NCBI RefSeq assembly: GCF_000422505.1
Contig: NZ_KE383864.1
Coordinates: 726,381-790,380 of the forward strand
Length of the DNA: 64,000 nt
Direction of reading: 5' to 3'
Source: Paenibacillus pinihumi DSM 23905 = JCM 16419
Lineage (GTDB): Bacteria > Bacillota > Bacilli > Paenibacillales > Paenibacillaceae
This document shows positions 36,153 through 45,112 of the stretch, in pieces. A program made the position numbers and the translations under genes. Numbering within the stretch: the stretch's first letter is position 1; the number at the start of each line of letters is the position of its first letter. The notes below the pieces were generated by a model that was not told the DNA's origin, made no database searches, and was given only the letters and a program-made list of their open reading frames with translations.

Positions 36153-37442
36153 TCACTGCCACTCTCCAAGCAGTTCATCCGCATTCACTTCCCCGTTCAG
36201 CCAGCGGCTCCATAGTTGACCATTTTGGCTGTATTGCTGCTGCCAGGCGGCATCCATCCGGACCTTGGACAAAAGCCCCAGACGCTTGTGAAGCGTTGGC
36301 GAAATAGGATCAAGCCCGTTGACCCCATACACGGATTTGCGGGCCGGAAGCTTGCCGAAACCTTTAAAAGCGATTTGCTGCTTTTGTGGATCAGTGACAT
36401 ATTCAACCCAGGCTTTTGCTTCGTCGGGCCACTTGGTTTTGGCCGATAATGCAAAGCTCCGTCCATTAAGCCAAAGCGGCTGATCGGGATTTTGATTTTG
36501 CACAATCAGCTTCCCGGCATAGGCAGGCCAATTCGAATAAAGCTGTGACAAGGGCAGCACCGCAGACAATAAGTTGCCTTTTAGCAGGCTGTCCAACAGA
36601 CGGGTGCTGTCTGTGCTTTCCATCAGCATTCCCTTGCTGCGCATGGCGTCCAGCCCATGTACCAGTTCTCTCTGCTTTTTCGGGAAGCTGGTCATATTGA
36701 CCGGATCACCATCCGGACCCTGAAAAGAAGATGCCCATATCAGGAGCTGCTCCAAAGAGTCCGGATTAAAGGCAGCCCACTGGGGCAATGCCGCCCGTCT
36801 GCTGTCTATGGCCCCAATAGCTTGAACAAGCGACTCAAATTCCCCCCAGTTCCGGGGAAGAGACGATCCGCCTGCTTCCTTGATAAGCATGGCGCTCCAG
36901 ACGGTCACCAGTGGATCAGCATCCTTGGGAACCCCCCAGAGATAGCCATTCCACTTCAATGGCTGGAGAAGGCCGGCAGGAACGTCTGAGAACGTCTCCC
37001 CGGCAAACATTGAATCCACATTTTTCAAAAACCCGGAAGCGGCGAATTCAGTGACCCAGCTATTGTTCAGCAGCATAATATCAGGCGCCTCCCCGAGCAA
37101 GGCGCTTTGCTTCAAATGCTCATATGTACGGGCAGCAGGCAAATTGACAAGCTCTGCCTTGATCTCGGGATGCTTCATTGTAAAATCGATGCTAAGCCGC
37201 TGCAGAGCTGCAAATTCCGACTCATTCAAGGAAACGTTTACATCTATAATTTTAGTATCGTTTTTCTCTGACTCATCGTTCTGATCCACCTTTTCCGGCT
37301 CTGAACCCGGCCATTTTGCGATCCGGTTCACAGGTCCTGCGGTCATAGGAAAGCCTACCACTATGAACAGCATTAGAAGACTCAGCAGCATAATGTAATA
37401 TCTCTTGCGGGACAACAAGCTTCCCCTCCGTCCTTCACGCAT
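36153..37442 (-). CDS. Extracellular solute-binding protein (family 1-like), orphan
   Basis: Periplasmic-binding-protein fold of the sugar-type (430 residues). Features: ALQRLSIDFTMKHPEIKAELVNLP, QSALLGEAPDIMLLNNSWVTEFAASGFLKNVDS, WNGYLWGVPKDADPLVTVW and FALSAKTKWPDEAKAWVEYVTDPQKQ. A basic N-terminus and one hydrophobic segment (about 15-34) are present, but no lipobox cysteine, so it is secreted or held by an uncleaved anchor. No ABC permease or ATPase gene is nearby. The ligand is unknown. Starts: ATG 37442 behind AAGGTG (preferred), GTG 37454, or TTG about 37418 behind GGAGGGG. Confidence 0.8.
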   Translation of the reverse strand: MREGRRGSLLSRKRYYIMLLSLLMLFIVVGFPMTAGPVNRIAKWPGSEPEKVDQNDESEKNDTKIIDVNVSLNESEFAALQRLSIDFTMKHPEIKAELVNLPAARTYEHLKQSALLGEAPDIMLLNNSWVTEFAASGFLKNVDSMFAGETFSDVPAGLLQPLKWNGYLWGVPKDADPLVTVWSAMLIKEAGGSSLPRNWGEFESLVQAIGAIDSRRAALPQWAAFNPDSLEQLLIWASSFQGPDGDPVNMTSFPKKQRELVHGLDAMRSKGMLMESTDSTRLLDSLLKGNLLSAVLPLSQLYSNWPAYAGKLIVQNQNPDQPLWLNGRSFALSAKTKWPDEAKAWVEYVTDPQKQQIAFKGFGKLPARKSVYGVNGLDPISPTLHKRLGLLSKVRMDAAWQQQYSQNGQLWSRWLNGEVNADELLGEWQ

Positions 37443-37561
37443 GTGCGGTTTCACCTTTTTATTTTAACAACAATCGGCCGGAATGTCTTGTTAAGTCTCT
37501 ATTACAAACTCCGTAAATTCAGATGCGAAAAGCATGTGAGAGATGATAAGTTTTTCTGCAA

Positions 37562-37594
37562 ACAAAAAGCTGTGCCCCGAACCGGAGCACAGCC
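37562..37594 (-). terminator. Intrinsic terminator after the phoH-type gene
   Basis: GCTGTGC(T)CC/GG(G)GCACAGC hairpin followed on the minus strand by TTTTTGTTT, about 75 bases beyond the stop at 37668. Confidence 0.88.
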
Positions 37595-37667
37595 ATTTGG
37601 GCTGGTTGTAAAAGACAAGCAAGCACAACAACATTCAAAAAACGGAAAGAGCAATACTGACAGCCAG

Positions 37668-39005
37668 CTATAATAAATCAGCCGCAAGCTGTGCAAGCTT
37701 GGAGCGCTCGCCCTTCTCCAGCGTCATATGTCCGCTCAAGCCCTGAGCCTTGAAGCTTTCCACAATGTAGGTCAGGCCGTTGCTGACGGCGTCGAGGTAC
37801 GGGTGGTCGATCTGTTCAGGGTCCCCCATCAGAACTATTTTACTGCCCTCCCCAACCCTGGACACGATGGTTTTCACCTCATGGCGGGTCAGGTTCTGGG
37901 CTTCATCAATGATGATGAACTGCCCCGGAATCGAACGGCCGCGAATATAGGTCAGCGCTTCAACCTGGATACTGCCCAGCCCCATTAGAATTTTATCGAT
38001 ATCCCCTGCTTTTTTCGTATCGAACAAATATTCCAGATTATCATAAATCGGCTGCATCCACGGACGCAGCTTCTCCTCTTTCTCTCCCGGCAAATAGCCG
38101 ATATCCTTGCCCATCGGCACAACAGGTCGGGCAATGAGCAGCTTCTTATACTTATGCTCATCCTCGACTTTCATTAACCCTGCCGCGAGCGCAAGCAGCG
38201 TCTTGCCCGTCCCCGCCTTACCCGTCAGTGTAACAAGCGGCACATCGTCACTGAGCAACAGCTCAAGCGCCATCCGCTGCTGGGCATTGCGGGCGGTAAT
38301 GCCCCACACTGGGTCATTGCTCAGGAACAAAGGCTCCAGCTTCACTCCATCCTGCGAGACGCGCAGCAGCGCGGACTTTGAGGTCCCCATCTCATCACGC
38401 AGAATGACAAATTCATTCGGATGAAGCCTTACATTCAGATTGAGGCTCTTCACGCTCAAAAAACGGTAACTGTAAAATTCGTCGATGACGGATGGATGAA
38501 CATGCACCGTTGAATAGCCGGTATAAATATCAGACGCCTCTACCGTATGGTCGGATAAATAATCCTCTGCCTGCAAACCTAATACATCCGCCTTGATCCG
38601 GACAAGAACGTCCTTGCTCACCAGCACAATCTGGCGCCGCTCCTCTTCGGCTTTATCCTGCTCCTCCAGAAAGTAATTCAGGGCCACAGCAAGAATCCGG
38701 TTATCGTTGGACATATCGCCAAACATCTCCTGTACCCGGACAAAACTTCGATGATTCAGCTCAACCTTGACTAACCCCCCGTTTCTGAGCGGAATGCCTT
38801 CATGCAGACGGCCATCCTCCCGCAGTCCGTCCAGCAGCCGGGATATGCTGCGGGCGTTGCGGCCCAATTCGTCAGCCAGTCTTTTTTTCGAATCGATCTC
38901 CTCCAGCACTACTGCGGGGATAACCACCTCGTTATCCTCAAATGCATAAATGGCTTGCGGATCATGCAGCAGCACATTGGTATCGAGCACGAAAATTTTT
39001 GTCAT
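37668..39005 (-). CDS. ylaK: PIN-PhoH fusion ATPase (YlaK/PhoH2 type)
   Basis: 445 residues in two modules. The N-terminal PIN-type nuclease domain has acidic residues in FVLDTNVLLHDP, VVLEEIDSKK and DNRILAVAL (about 5-140). The C-terminal PhoH ATPase/helicase-like domain has Walker A TLTGKAGTGKTLLALAAGL, LIARPVVPMGKDIGYLPG, Walker B FIIIDEAQNLT and MGDPEQIDHPYLD. Such PhoH2 proteins unwind and cleave RNA in studied cases. ATG 39005 behind CAGGAGGG is preferred over the earlier 39047. It is divergent from ylaJ, the same neighbours as in B. subtilis. Confidence 0.93.
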   Translation of the reverse strand: MTKIFVLDTNVLLHDPQAIYAFEDNEVVIPAVVLEEIDSKKRLADELGRNARSISRLLDGLREDGRLHEGIPLRNGGLVKVELNHRSFVRVQEMFGDMSNDNRILAVALNYFLEEQDKAEEERRQIVLVSKDVLVRIKADVLGLQAEDYLSDHTVEASDIYTGYSTVHVHPSVIDEFYSYRFLSVKSLNLNVRLHPNEFVILRDEMGTSKSALLRVSQDGVKLEPLFLSNDPVWGITARNAQQRMALELLLSDDVPLVTLTGKAGTGKTLLALAAGLMKVEDEHKYKKLLIARPVVPMGKDIGYLPGEKEEKLRPWMQPIYDNLEYLFDTKKAGDIDKILMGLGSIQVEALTYIRGRSIPGQFIIIDEAQNLTRHEVKTIVSRVGEGSKIVLMGDPEQIDHPYLDAVSNGLTYIVESFKAQGLSGHMTLEKGERSKLAQLAADLL

Positions 39006-39137
39006 TCGTGAACCCTCCTGGAGCATTTTTTTGGTTTGAGGTAACAATTATTGGCTTGTCAAATTCCGCATACATAGCATCCTGGGCGTAAGGGCAAACT
39101 GGAACAGAACCACAATAAGGAAAGGATGGGTGCAAAA

Positions 39138-39671
39138 ATGCTCAAACGTTCATTGCTGGCAGCGGCGCTTTGCCTTGTTGTTGCAGGATGCGGCAATGGT
39201 GCCCGGAACGAAGTATCACCCTCTCCACAAAATAATAATGGCGTACACACCCAGCAGACTCACCCGCGTGCCCTGGCCGAAACGGATAAGGGGCAGGTGG
39301 CCGCACATTTGGAAGCCTTGGCTGAAAGCGTGCCTGGCGTGAATCGTGCCCACTGTGTCATTATGGGCAATCGGGCTGTTGTCGGTATCGATGTGGACGA
39401 GCATCTCGAACGCTCCCGCGTGGGAACCATCAAATATTCCGTTGCTGAAGCATTTCGTAAAGACCCTTACGGCATTCATGCTCTGGTTACCGCAGATATG
39501 GATCTGTCAGGACGTCTGAAAGAGATCGGTGCCGATATCAGGCGCGGCCGCCCCATTTCGGGATTTGCCGAAGAGATGGCCGACATCATCGGACGCATTG
39601 TGCCTCAAACACCGCGTAATACAGTCCCGCCCGAGGATGTAGATACGCCAAAAATGCCCAAGAAGATGTAA
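39138..39671 (+). CDS. ylaJ: YhcN/YlaJ-family sporulation lipoprotein
   Basis: Lipoprotein of about 177 residues. Signal peptide LKRSLLAAALCLVVAGC with lipobox VAGC, a polar Asn/Gln-rich spacer, then the YhcN/YlaJ domain (LAESVPGVNRAHCVIMGNRAVVGIDVD...). Relatives are spore- or membrane-associated. ATG 39138 (MLKRS) is preferred; ATG 39126 abuts the AAGGAAAGG site. The C-terminus is rich in Pro/Lys. It is the divergent neighbour of ylaK. Confidence 0.87.
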   Translation: MLKRSLLAAALCLVVAGCGNGARNEVSPSPQNNNGVHTQQTHPRALAETDKGQVAAHLEALAESVPGVNRAHCVIMGNRAVVGIDVDEHLERSRVGTIKYSVAEAFRKDPYGIHALVTADMDLSGRLKEIGADIRRGRPISGFAEEMADIIGRIVPQTPRNTVPPEDVDTPKMPKKM

Positions 39672-39747
39672 ACAAGCTATCGAGACTTCTATTACTTTAC
39701 GCAAAATTAGCGGCTATGATGATTACGAAATGGAAAAAGAGTACACA

Positions 39748-39778
39748 AAAAGCCTAGTGAACATTCACTAGGCTTTTC
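39748..39778. terminator. Bidirectional terminator between ylaJ and ylaL
   Basis: AAGCCTAGTGAA/TTCACTAGGCTT stem with A- and T-runs on its flanks. It contains the ylaL stop codon (complement of 39768-39770). Confidence 0.9.
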
Positions 39779-40220
39779 GAATTGCAGCAAACACTTGTCC
39801 GTCCAGCTTGTCAGCTGCACGTTTATCATAAGTGATCTCAAATTCAGGAATCACGCACAAGCGTCCGCCATAGAACATGGCATCCTTGATGCTTGTAATT
39901 ATCATTTCATAGCAGGCGAGCTGAAAGGGAACCCCGTCCAGCGATTCATTCAGACAGCTTGCCTGACCGTAAACGGACTGTATCGTACCCGGCGCAAACA
40001 GGGTCACACATACCTCAGGCTTGGCCTGAAGATTCGCATTCAGCCTGGAGCGCGCATCAATGGCAAACCGCAGTTTCTCGCTGCTTGCCGGCCAAATCCA
40101 GGATATGGAATCTGATGTAGGCGAGCCATCCTCTGCATCCGCTGTATGCAACAGCACAAAGGGGGCTTTCTTCAATTGGTTCAATAGAGAATCGGATAGT
40201 ACCGCAGTGGTTTCTGTCAT
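39768..40220 (-). CDS. ylaL: Pyridoxamine 5'-phosphate oxidase-like split-barrel protein (YlaL-like)
   Basis: 150 residues with the flavin-reductase-like split-barrel pattern: FVLLHTADAEDGSPTSDSISWIWPASSEKLRFAIDARSRLNANLQAKPEVCVTLFAP, GQASCLNESLDGVPFQLACYEM. This is typical of small PNPOx-type proteins that bind FMN, F420 or haem; the substrate is unknown. ATG 40220 is nine bases after AAGGAGG and is preferred over ATG 40226. The stop lies in the terminator hairpin. ylaL next to ylaJ/ylaK matches the B. subtilis locus. Confidence 0.78.
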   Translation of the reverse strand: MTETTAVLSDSLLNQLKKAPFVLLHTADAEDGSPTSDSISWIWPASSEKLRFAIDARSRLNANLQAKPEVCVTLFAPGTIQSVYGQASCLNESLDGVPFQLACYEMIITSIKDAMFYGGRLCVIPEFEITYDKRAADKLDGQVFAAIRKA

Positions 40221-40275
40221 CCGCATGCGCCTCCTTATTGAATCAAGGTTAGCCTGATTATAACATATTTATTCA

Positions 40276-41340
40276 TTATTGTTCCAATGGTTCCTCTGCC
40301 TGGCGTGCTTTTAGCGCTTCTCGAAGCGCACTCAGGCTCTCCTGATCAGCATACACGTACGGGCTTACCCATTTGCCGTCCAGCAGTACCGACTCAATGG
40401 AACCGCTGCTCATGCCGAAGTAGGTTGTCATCATATTTTCAATTTCCTTCGGATGAATATCAGACTTCACATTATTGCCGACCGCTTCAAGCAGTTCTCC
40501 TGCCTTCGTAATACCATCCAGGGACTTGATCTTATCCAAAATTGCCGAGATGACCTGCGTCTGACGGGCAGTACGCTCGAAGTCGCTGGACTCTCTCGTC
40601 TGTTTGTTTTTGGATTTGCGGTAACGCACAAAATCAAGCGCCTGCTTGCCGTCAAGAATTTGCGGTCCCTTTTTCAGGTTAATGTCCGTACCGTCCACTG
40701 TATCCCACCAGCGCATATCAATGTCTACATCAGCATGAATACCGCCAAGTGCATCAACAACGTCTTTAAGGGCGTCAAAATTGACCACAATCGTATAGTT
40801 GATCGGTACGCCAAGGTAATCACTGAACATCTCCCGGGTTTCACGGCGGGCATAACTGTGGGCCTGGTCGTTATCCTTCTTATCCTTCTTGGCTTCCATA
40901 TAGTATCTCGCATAATAGGCATTTGCCTTTGCAGAAGGAACACCCTGCATTTCAATCTTGGTGTCGCGCGGAATGGAACCGATAGTCGCTGTCTTCGTCT
41001 TCGGGCTTAAGGTGACCACCTTGATTACGTCGGTATTGAGTCCTCCGCCCTTCTCACGGGAATCCAGTCCCAGCAGCAGTATTGTAACCGGCTTGACCTT
41101 AACGGAATCTTTCTCCGGCACTTCAACGACCGTTGTATTGCCAATATTGACGATTACATTTTTTGTTTTGTTAACTAAAAATCCCAAATAGACGGCTACG
41201 CCACATAGCAGTAAAAGCGTAATGATTGCAACCCATTTTCCCCAGCCGCCGCGTTTTTTCTTCTTCTTCGGAGGCTTCGATGATTTCTTGGAGCGCGCTG
41301 CGCTTCTAGACATCTGCGTCGGATCTTTTTGTTCAGTCAT
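40276..41340 (-). CDS. LytR-CpsA-Psr family cell-wall glycopolymer ligase
   Basis: Membrane-anchored LCP phosphotransferase, 354 residues, of the type that attaches teichoic acids or other anionic glycopolymers to peptidoglycan. The N-terminus is very basic (KKSSKPPKKKKKRGG), followed by one membrane helix (about 34-56). The LCP domain has LLLGLDSREKG, TATIGSIPRDTKIEM, NFDALKDVVDALGGI, GPQILDGKQALDFVRYR and the arginine in DFERTARQTQVI. ATG 41340 (MTEQKD) behind CAGGTG is preferred over 41349. It is transcribed separately from ylaH, whose terminator precedes it. Confidence 0.92.
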   Translation of the reverse strand: MTEQKDPTQMSRSAARSKKSSKPPKKKKKRGGWGKWVAIITLLLLCGVAVYLGFLVNKTKNVIVNIGNTTVVEVPEKDSVKVKPVTILLLGLDSREKGGGLNTDVIKVVTLSPKTKTATIGSIPRDTKIEMQGVPSAKANAYYARYYMEAKKDKKDNDQAHSYARRETREMFSDYLGVPINYTIVVNFDALKDVVDALGGIHADVDIDMRWWDTVDGTDINLKKGPQILDGKQALDFVRYRKSKNKQTRESSDFERTARQTQVISAILDKIKSLDGITKAGELLEAVGNNVKSDIHPKEIENMMTTYFGMSSGSIESVLLDGKWVSPYVYADQESLSALREALKARQAEEPLEQ

Positions 41341-41469
41341 TCGTTTCACCTGTCAATCGTAATATTTCGGGACGGCAAGTTTATGAAACCCTATGTATAC
41401 AATCCTGCCTTCTGTCTGCCGCAAGAGCAATCGACAAGCCCCTCAACGCCCATCATAAACATAGGCAAG

Positions 41470-41514
41470 AAAAAAGACGGTACTGCTTCGGTCCTTGCCG
41501 GGGCAGCACCGTCT
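41470..41514 (-). terminator. Intrinsic terminator after ylaH
   Basis: GACGGTGCTGCC with GGCA...GCAGTACCGTC long hairpin followed on the minus strand by TTTTTTCTT. Confidence 0.88.
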
Positions 41515-41547
41515 GCAATAGGCTTGTCCGCCGCTCATGCAGGCGGG

Positions 41548-41853
41548 TTAAGATTTGGCTTCCGGCTTCTGGCCTGCCGGCTTCGCATTGCCCTTCCACT
41601 TGTCGTAGATCTGGCGGCCGCGAAGCATAAGCATCATCGCGATTGCTACAGCCATACACTGGATGATAGGCAGCTTGTCAATCTGCAGCACAAGCAAAAC
41701 AAGCGAACCAAGAGCCATCATCAGATGCACCAAAATTTCCTTCAAAATCGGGAGACGTCTTTGGGCCCGGAACACCTTGTTAAAGATATAAATAACAGAT
41801 CCCAATATTAAGACGTAAGAAACAAGCGGATGGTTGCTAAGCCATGCCTGCAT
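41548..41853 (-). CDS. ylaH: YlaH-like membrane protein
   Basis: Small membrane protein of 101 residues. Three hydrophobic segments: VSYVLILGSVIYIFNKVF, EILVHLMMALGSLVLLVLQI and QCMAVAIAMMLMLRG. A basic, hydrophilic C-terminus follows (YDKWKGNAKPAGQKPEAKS). It matches YlaH by context (directly downstream of typA, as ylaG-ylaH in B. subtilis) and by layout. Function unknown. It starts at ATG 41853 behind AAAGGGAGG. Confidence 0.85.
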   Translation of the reverse strand: MQAWLSNHPLVSYVLILGSVIYIFNKVFRAQRRLPILKEILVHLMMALGSLVLLVLQIDKLPIIQCMAVAIAMMLMLRGRQIYDKWKGNAKPAGQKPEAKS

Positions 41854-41876
41854 TTTTGCAAAACCTCCCTTTTTTT

Positions 41877-43715
41877 CTAGCTATGTTGTGCGGTTTTACG
41901 CTGTTTCTCCGCACGTTCGCGTTCGCTCTTGTTCAAGATTTTTTTGCGCAAGCGAATAGACTTCGGCGTAATTTCACAATATTCGTCATCATTCAAATAT
42001 TCCAGCGCCGCTTCAAGAGAGAAGATGATTGGAGTCTTCATTTTCACAGTATCCTCTTTGGTTGCAGAGCGCACGTTGGTCAATTGCTTCTCTTTGCAGA
42101 TATTGACGACGATATCATTATCACGGTTATGTTCGCCAACAATCATGCCCTCGTACACTTCGGTACCCGGCTCCAGGAACAATGTCCCGCGATCTTCAAC
42201 GGACATCATGCCATAGAATGTGGAGTTTCCGTTTTCTGTGGATACAAGCACACCCTGATGACGTCCGCCAACAGAAGCGCCAGCGAGTGGACCATAGCTG
42301 TCAAACGCATGGTTCATAATTCCATAACCGCGCGTTAATGTCAAAAACTGGGTTCTGTAACCAATCAGACCACGGGCCGGAATAATAAATTCCAGGCGTA
42401 CCTGGCCAGTACCGTTGTTGATCATATTGACCATCTCGGCTTTGCGTGTTCCGAGGCTTTCCATTACCGCGCCTGTGCTTTCTTCCGGAACATCGATAAT
42501 CAGGCGCTCATACGGCTCCATACGCGCTCCATCAATTTCCTTGACAATAACCTCAGGCTTGGACACCTGAAGCTCGAATCCTTCACGGCGCATATTTTCA
42601 ATCAGAATGCCAAGGTGCAGCTCACCGCGTCCCGCCACGACGAATGCATCCGGGCTGTCTGTCTCATCTACGCGCAGAGCTACATCTGTCTCCAGCTCTT
42701 TGAACAGACGCTCACGAAGCTTGCGAGAAGTTACCCATTTGCCCTCGCGGCCTGCGAAAGGACTGTTGTTTACCAGGAAGGTCATTTGAAGGGTTGGCTC
42801 GTCAATTTTAAGGACTGGCAGTGCCTCCGGCTTGTTCGGGTCAGCAATGGTCTCCCCGATATTGATATCCTTGATTCCGGCGAAGGCAATAATGTCTCCC
42901 GCGCCTGCCTCAGCGATTTCGATCCGCTTCAGCCCCTGGAAGCCGAACAGCTTCTCGATACGCGCCTGCTTTTGTCCGCCCTCGCGGGTCATGACAGCAA
43001 CAGACTGGCCTTGGCGGATGATACCGCGATTGACACGTCCAACAGCAATACGGCCAAGATATTCGTTATAATCCATCAGTGTGACGAGGAATTGCAGAGG
43101 CTCCTCAACGTTTTCTGTAGGGGAAGGGATGTGGCTGACGATGGTCTCATACAGCGCCTGCATGTTCTCATCCTGCTTTTCAGCATCAAGGCTGGAGGTA
43201 CCCATCAGTGCAGAAGCGTATACGACAGGGAAATCCAGTTGGTCATCATTGGCGCCGAGCTCGATAAACAAATCAAGCACTTCATCCACGACTTCCGCAG
43301 GACGTGCATTTGGACGGTCGATCTTGTTCACGACCACAATCGGGGTAAGCTGGTGCTCAAGTGCTTTGCGAAGTACAAATTTGGTCTGCGGCATACAGCC
43401 TTCGAATGCATCAACAACCAGCAAAACGCCGTCAACCATTTTCATAATCCGCTCTACTTCGCCGCCGAAGTCGGCGTGGCCAGGGGTATCCACAATATTA
43501 ATCAGAAACTCTTTGTAGGTAATTGCCGTGTTCTTGGCGAGAATCGTAATGCCTCTCTCCCGCTCCAAATCGTTGGAATCCATGGCGCGCTCCTGAACCA
43601 CTTCATGGTCTCTGAAAGTTCCGGATTGCTGTAACAGCTTGTCTACCAGCGTTGTTTTACCATGGTCAACGTGGGCGATAATTGCGATATTGCGTAAATT
43701 CTCTCTCAAATGCAT
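41877..43715 (-). CDS. typA: TypA/BipA ribosome-associated GTPase
   Basis: Translational GTPase involved in 50S assembly and stress/cold adaptation. It has 612 residues. GTPase motifs near the N-terminus: [13 protein letters not shown], the [11 protein letters not shown] switch I, DTPGHADF and NKIDRP. Domain II with [12 protein letters not shown], then the EF-G-like III/V domains and the BipA-specific C-terminus with [25 protein letters not shown]. It starts at ATG behind GGAGAGG. Confidence 0.97.
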   Translation of the reverse strand: MHLRENLRNIAIIAHVDHGKTTLVDKLLQQSGTFRDHEVVQERAMDSNDLERERGITILAKNTAITYKEFLINIVDTPGHADFGGEVERIMKMVDGVLLVVDAFEGCMPQTKFVLRKALEHQLTPIVVVNKIDRPNARPAEVVDEVLDLFIELGANDDQLDFPVVYASALMGTSSLDAEKQDENMQALYETIVSHIPSPTENVEEPLQFLVTLMDYNEYLGRIAVGRVNRGIIRQGQSVAVMTREGGQKQARIEKLFGFQGLKRIEIAEAGAGDIIAFAGIKDINIGETIADPNKPEALPVLKIDEPTLQMTFLVNNSPFAGREGKWVTSRKLRERLFKELETDVALRVDETDSPDAFVVAGRGELHLGILIENMRREGFELQVSKPEVIVKEIDGARMEPYERLIIDVPEESTGAVMESLGTRKAEMVNMINNGTGQVRLEFIIPARGLIGYRTQFLTLTRGYGIMNHAFDSYGPLAGASVGGRHQGVLVSTENGNSTFYGMMSVEDRGTLFLEPGTEVYEGMIVGEHNRDNDIVVNICKEKQLTNVRSATKEDTVKMKTPIIFSLEAALEYLNDDEYCEITPKSIRLRKKILNKSERERAEKQRKTAQHS

Positions 43716-43761
43716 TCTGGATGATCCTCTCCAAATTGAAATTAGGTCCTTCTTAACATTG

Positions 43762-44253
43762 TTACCATTTGGCCCATTTTAATCTCCGTCCAAATACAAT
43801 CCATGCCCCTGCAGCTATAAGCACCAGCGCAACGAGGTAGATTCCCCAGCTCCACAGCAGCATAAAGCCGAAACACGCAGCTGTTATGCCCGCAAGCACG
43901 AAGGCGGCAACTTGAATGCGGCGCTGACGGGAGTAATTGAACATGTAGTATTCGTAAAGACCAACAGCCACACCAAAAATAAAAAACGGCCACAAGTACT
44001 GCAGTTGATTCCATCCAAATGCATTACAGTAGAAAAACAGCAGTGCATAAGTTGACAGCATGCCGCCTGGAATTAAGACGACAGCCGGGAAAATTCGTCC
44101 GAAAAACAGTACATGCAGCAAAATGCCGGGAATCAGTACAAAGAGAGGCCAAAAAACCGAGCCGATGAAACTAAATACCCCCAGCTTCCCAAACAAAATA
44201 ACGATGCCTGCAATAAGCATCAGTATCCCTACGGAATATTGGTTTTTGGACAT
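43762..44253 (-). CDS. Predicted polytopic membrane protein, LiaF-like N-terminal segments
   Basis: 163 residues, almost entirely hydrophobic: paired segments MLIAGIVILFGKLGVFSFIGSVFWPLFVLIPGILLHVLFF, then ALLFFYCNAF, LWPFFIFGVAVGLYEYYMFNY and a C-terminal pair ending in IVFGRRLKWAKW. The repeated G(I/V)xILFGKLGxFxFxGxxFWPL pattern is reminiscent of the LiaF/DUF5668 membrane repeat. Function unknown. It starts at ATG 44253 behind GGGGGG. It lies 46 bases upstream of typA and could be co-transcribed with it. Confidence 0.7.
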   Translation of the reverse strand: MSKNQYSVGILMLIAGIVILFGKLGVFSFIGSVFWPLFVLIPGILLHVLFFGRIFPAVVLIPGGMLSTYALLFFYCNAFGWNQLQYLWPFFIFGVAVGLYEYYMFNYSRQRRIQVAAFVLAGITAACFGFMLLWSWGIYLVALVLIAAGAWIVFGRRLKWAKW

Positions 44254-44370
44254 TTGGTTAGTCCCCCCAATCCTGCACCGCCAACCGCATTCACCTGACG
44301 AAAGACGACACGTTTTTATTCTAGTTTAATGGAACCGCAGGGAAAAAACCAGTATGAAACAAAAATCGAT

Positions 44371-44396
44371 AAAAAAAAGCACATCATGACGTGCGT
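44371..44396 (-). terminator. Intrinsic terminator overlapping the TerC-family gene end
   Basis: GCACGTCATGATGTGC hairpin containing the stop codon, followed on the minus strand by eight T. Confidence 0.82.
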
Positions 44397-45046
44397 CTTT
44401 TCAATAGAGACAACACAATTACAAACGGAATCGACAGGAGCGGGATCGCCTCCGCAGCTGTATGGGAACTGTGAAAAAGGATATGATTCAAGCCCGGGTC
44501 ATGAACAAGCATTTTCCCCGCAGCGTATCCGAGCAAGCCTGCACCTATATAAATAAGCGGCGGAAATTTCCGCAGCACAGCGCCCAGCAGTTGGCTTCCC
44601 CATATAATCATCGGGATCGACAGGCCAATGCCAAGCAGAATAAGCAGCGGCTGCCCTTCTGCAATCGCGGCGATTGCCAGCACATTGTCCAGGCTCATGA
44701 CAAAATCGGCCGCTACGATCGTCTGGACCGCAGTGCCAAGCGACACTGCCTTGCGAATACCTGATGGGTGCCCGCCACCCTCCTGTGCGTCCCTCAGCAG
44801 CTTGACGGCGATGATAAACAGCAGAACGGCCCCTGCCGCCTGCAAATATGGAATCTTGAGCAGCGATATGGCTACGAGGGTCAACACGCAGCGCAGGCCT
44901 ACGGCCGCGGCTGCTCCCCAAAAAATAGCCCGCTTGCGCTCGGCAGGCGGCAGATGCTGGCTCGCCATTGCAATGACAATTGCATTGTCCCCGCTGAGCA
45001 GTACATTAATAAAAACAATTTGAATAAATAAAACGAGACTTTCCAT
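44384..45046 (-). CDS. TerC-family membrane protein (YjbE-like)
   Basis: Integral membrane protein of 220 residues, about seven helices. Conserved TerC features: VLLSGDNAIVIAMASQHL with the acidic residue and Asn of the first motif, and DFVMSLDNVLAIAAIAEG with the second Asp/Asn. Family members are implicated in metal (manganese/calcium) efflux or metalation of exported enzymes. ATG 45046 (MESLVLF) behind AAGGGGG is preferred over 45067. Only 66 bases separate it from thiI upstream; I see no yybP-ykoY manganese riboswitch there. Confidence 0.9.
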   Translation of the reverse strand: MESLVLFIQIVFINVLLSGDNAIVIAMASQHLPPAERKRAIFWGAAAAVGLRCVLTLVAISLLKIPYLQAAGAVLLFIIAVKLLRDAQEGGGHPSGIRKAVSLGTAVQTIVAADFVMSLDNVLAIAAIAEGQPLLILLGIGLSIPMIIWGSQLLGAVLRKFPPLIYIGAGLLGYAAGKMLVHDPGLNHILFHSSHTAAEAIPLLSIPFVIVLSLLKRRTS

Positions 45047-45112
45047 TGGACTCGCCCCCTTCATCACAATTAGATTTATGTGTTATAAAGGGGGGTTATG
45101 TCCAAAAAAACA

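Noticed and set aside
42615-43634. 339-codon plus-strand frame opposite typA
   Set aside because: Antisense shadow of typA; no recognisable motif and no ribosome site.
45047-45112. yybP-ykoY manganese riboswitch before the TerC-family gene
   Set aside because: The gap to thiI is only 66 bases and lacks the conserved riboswitch loops.
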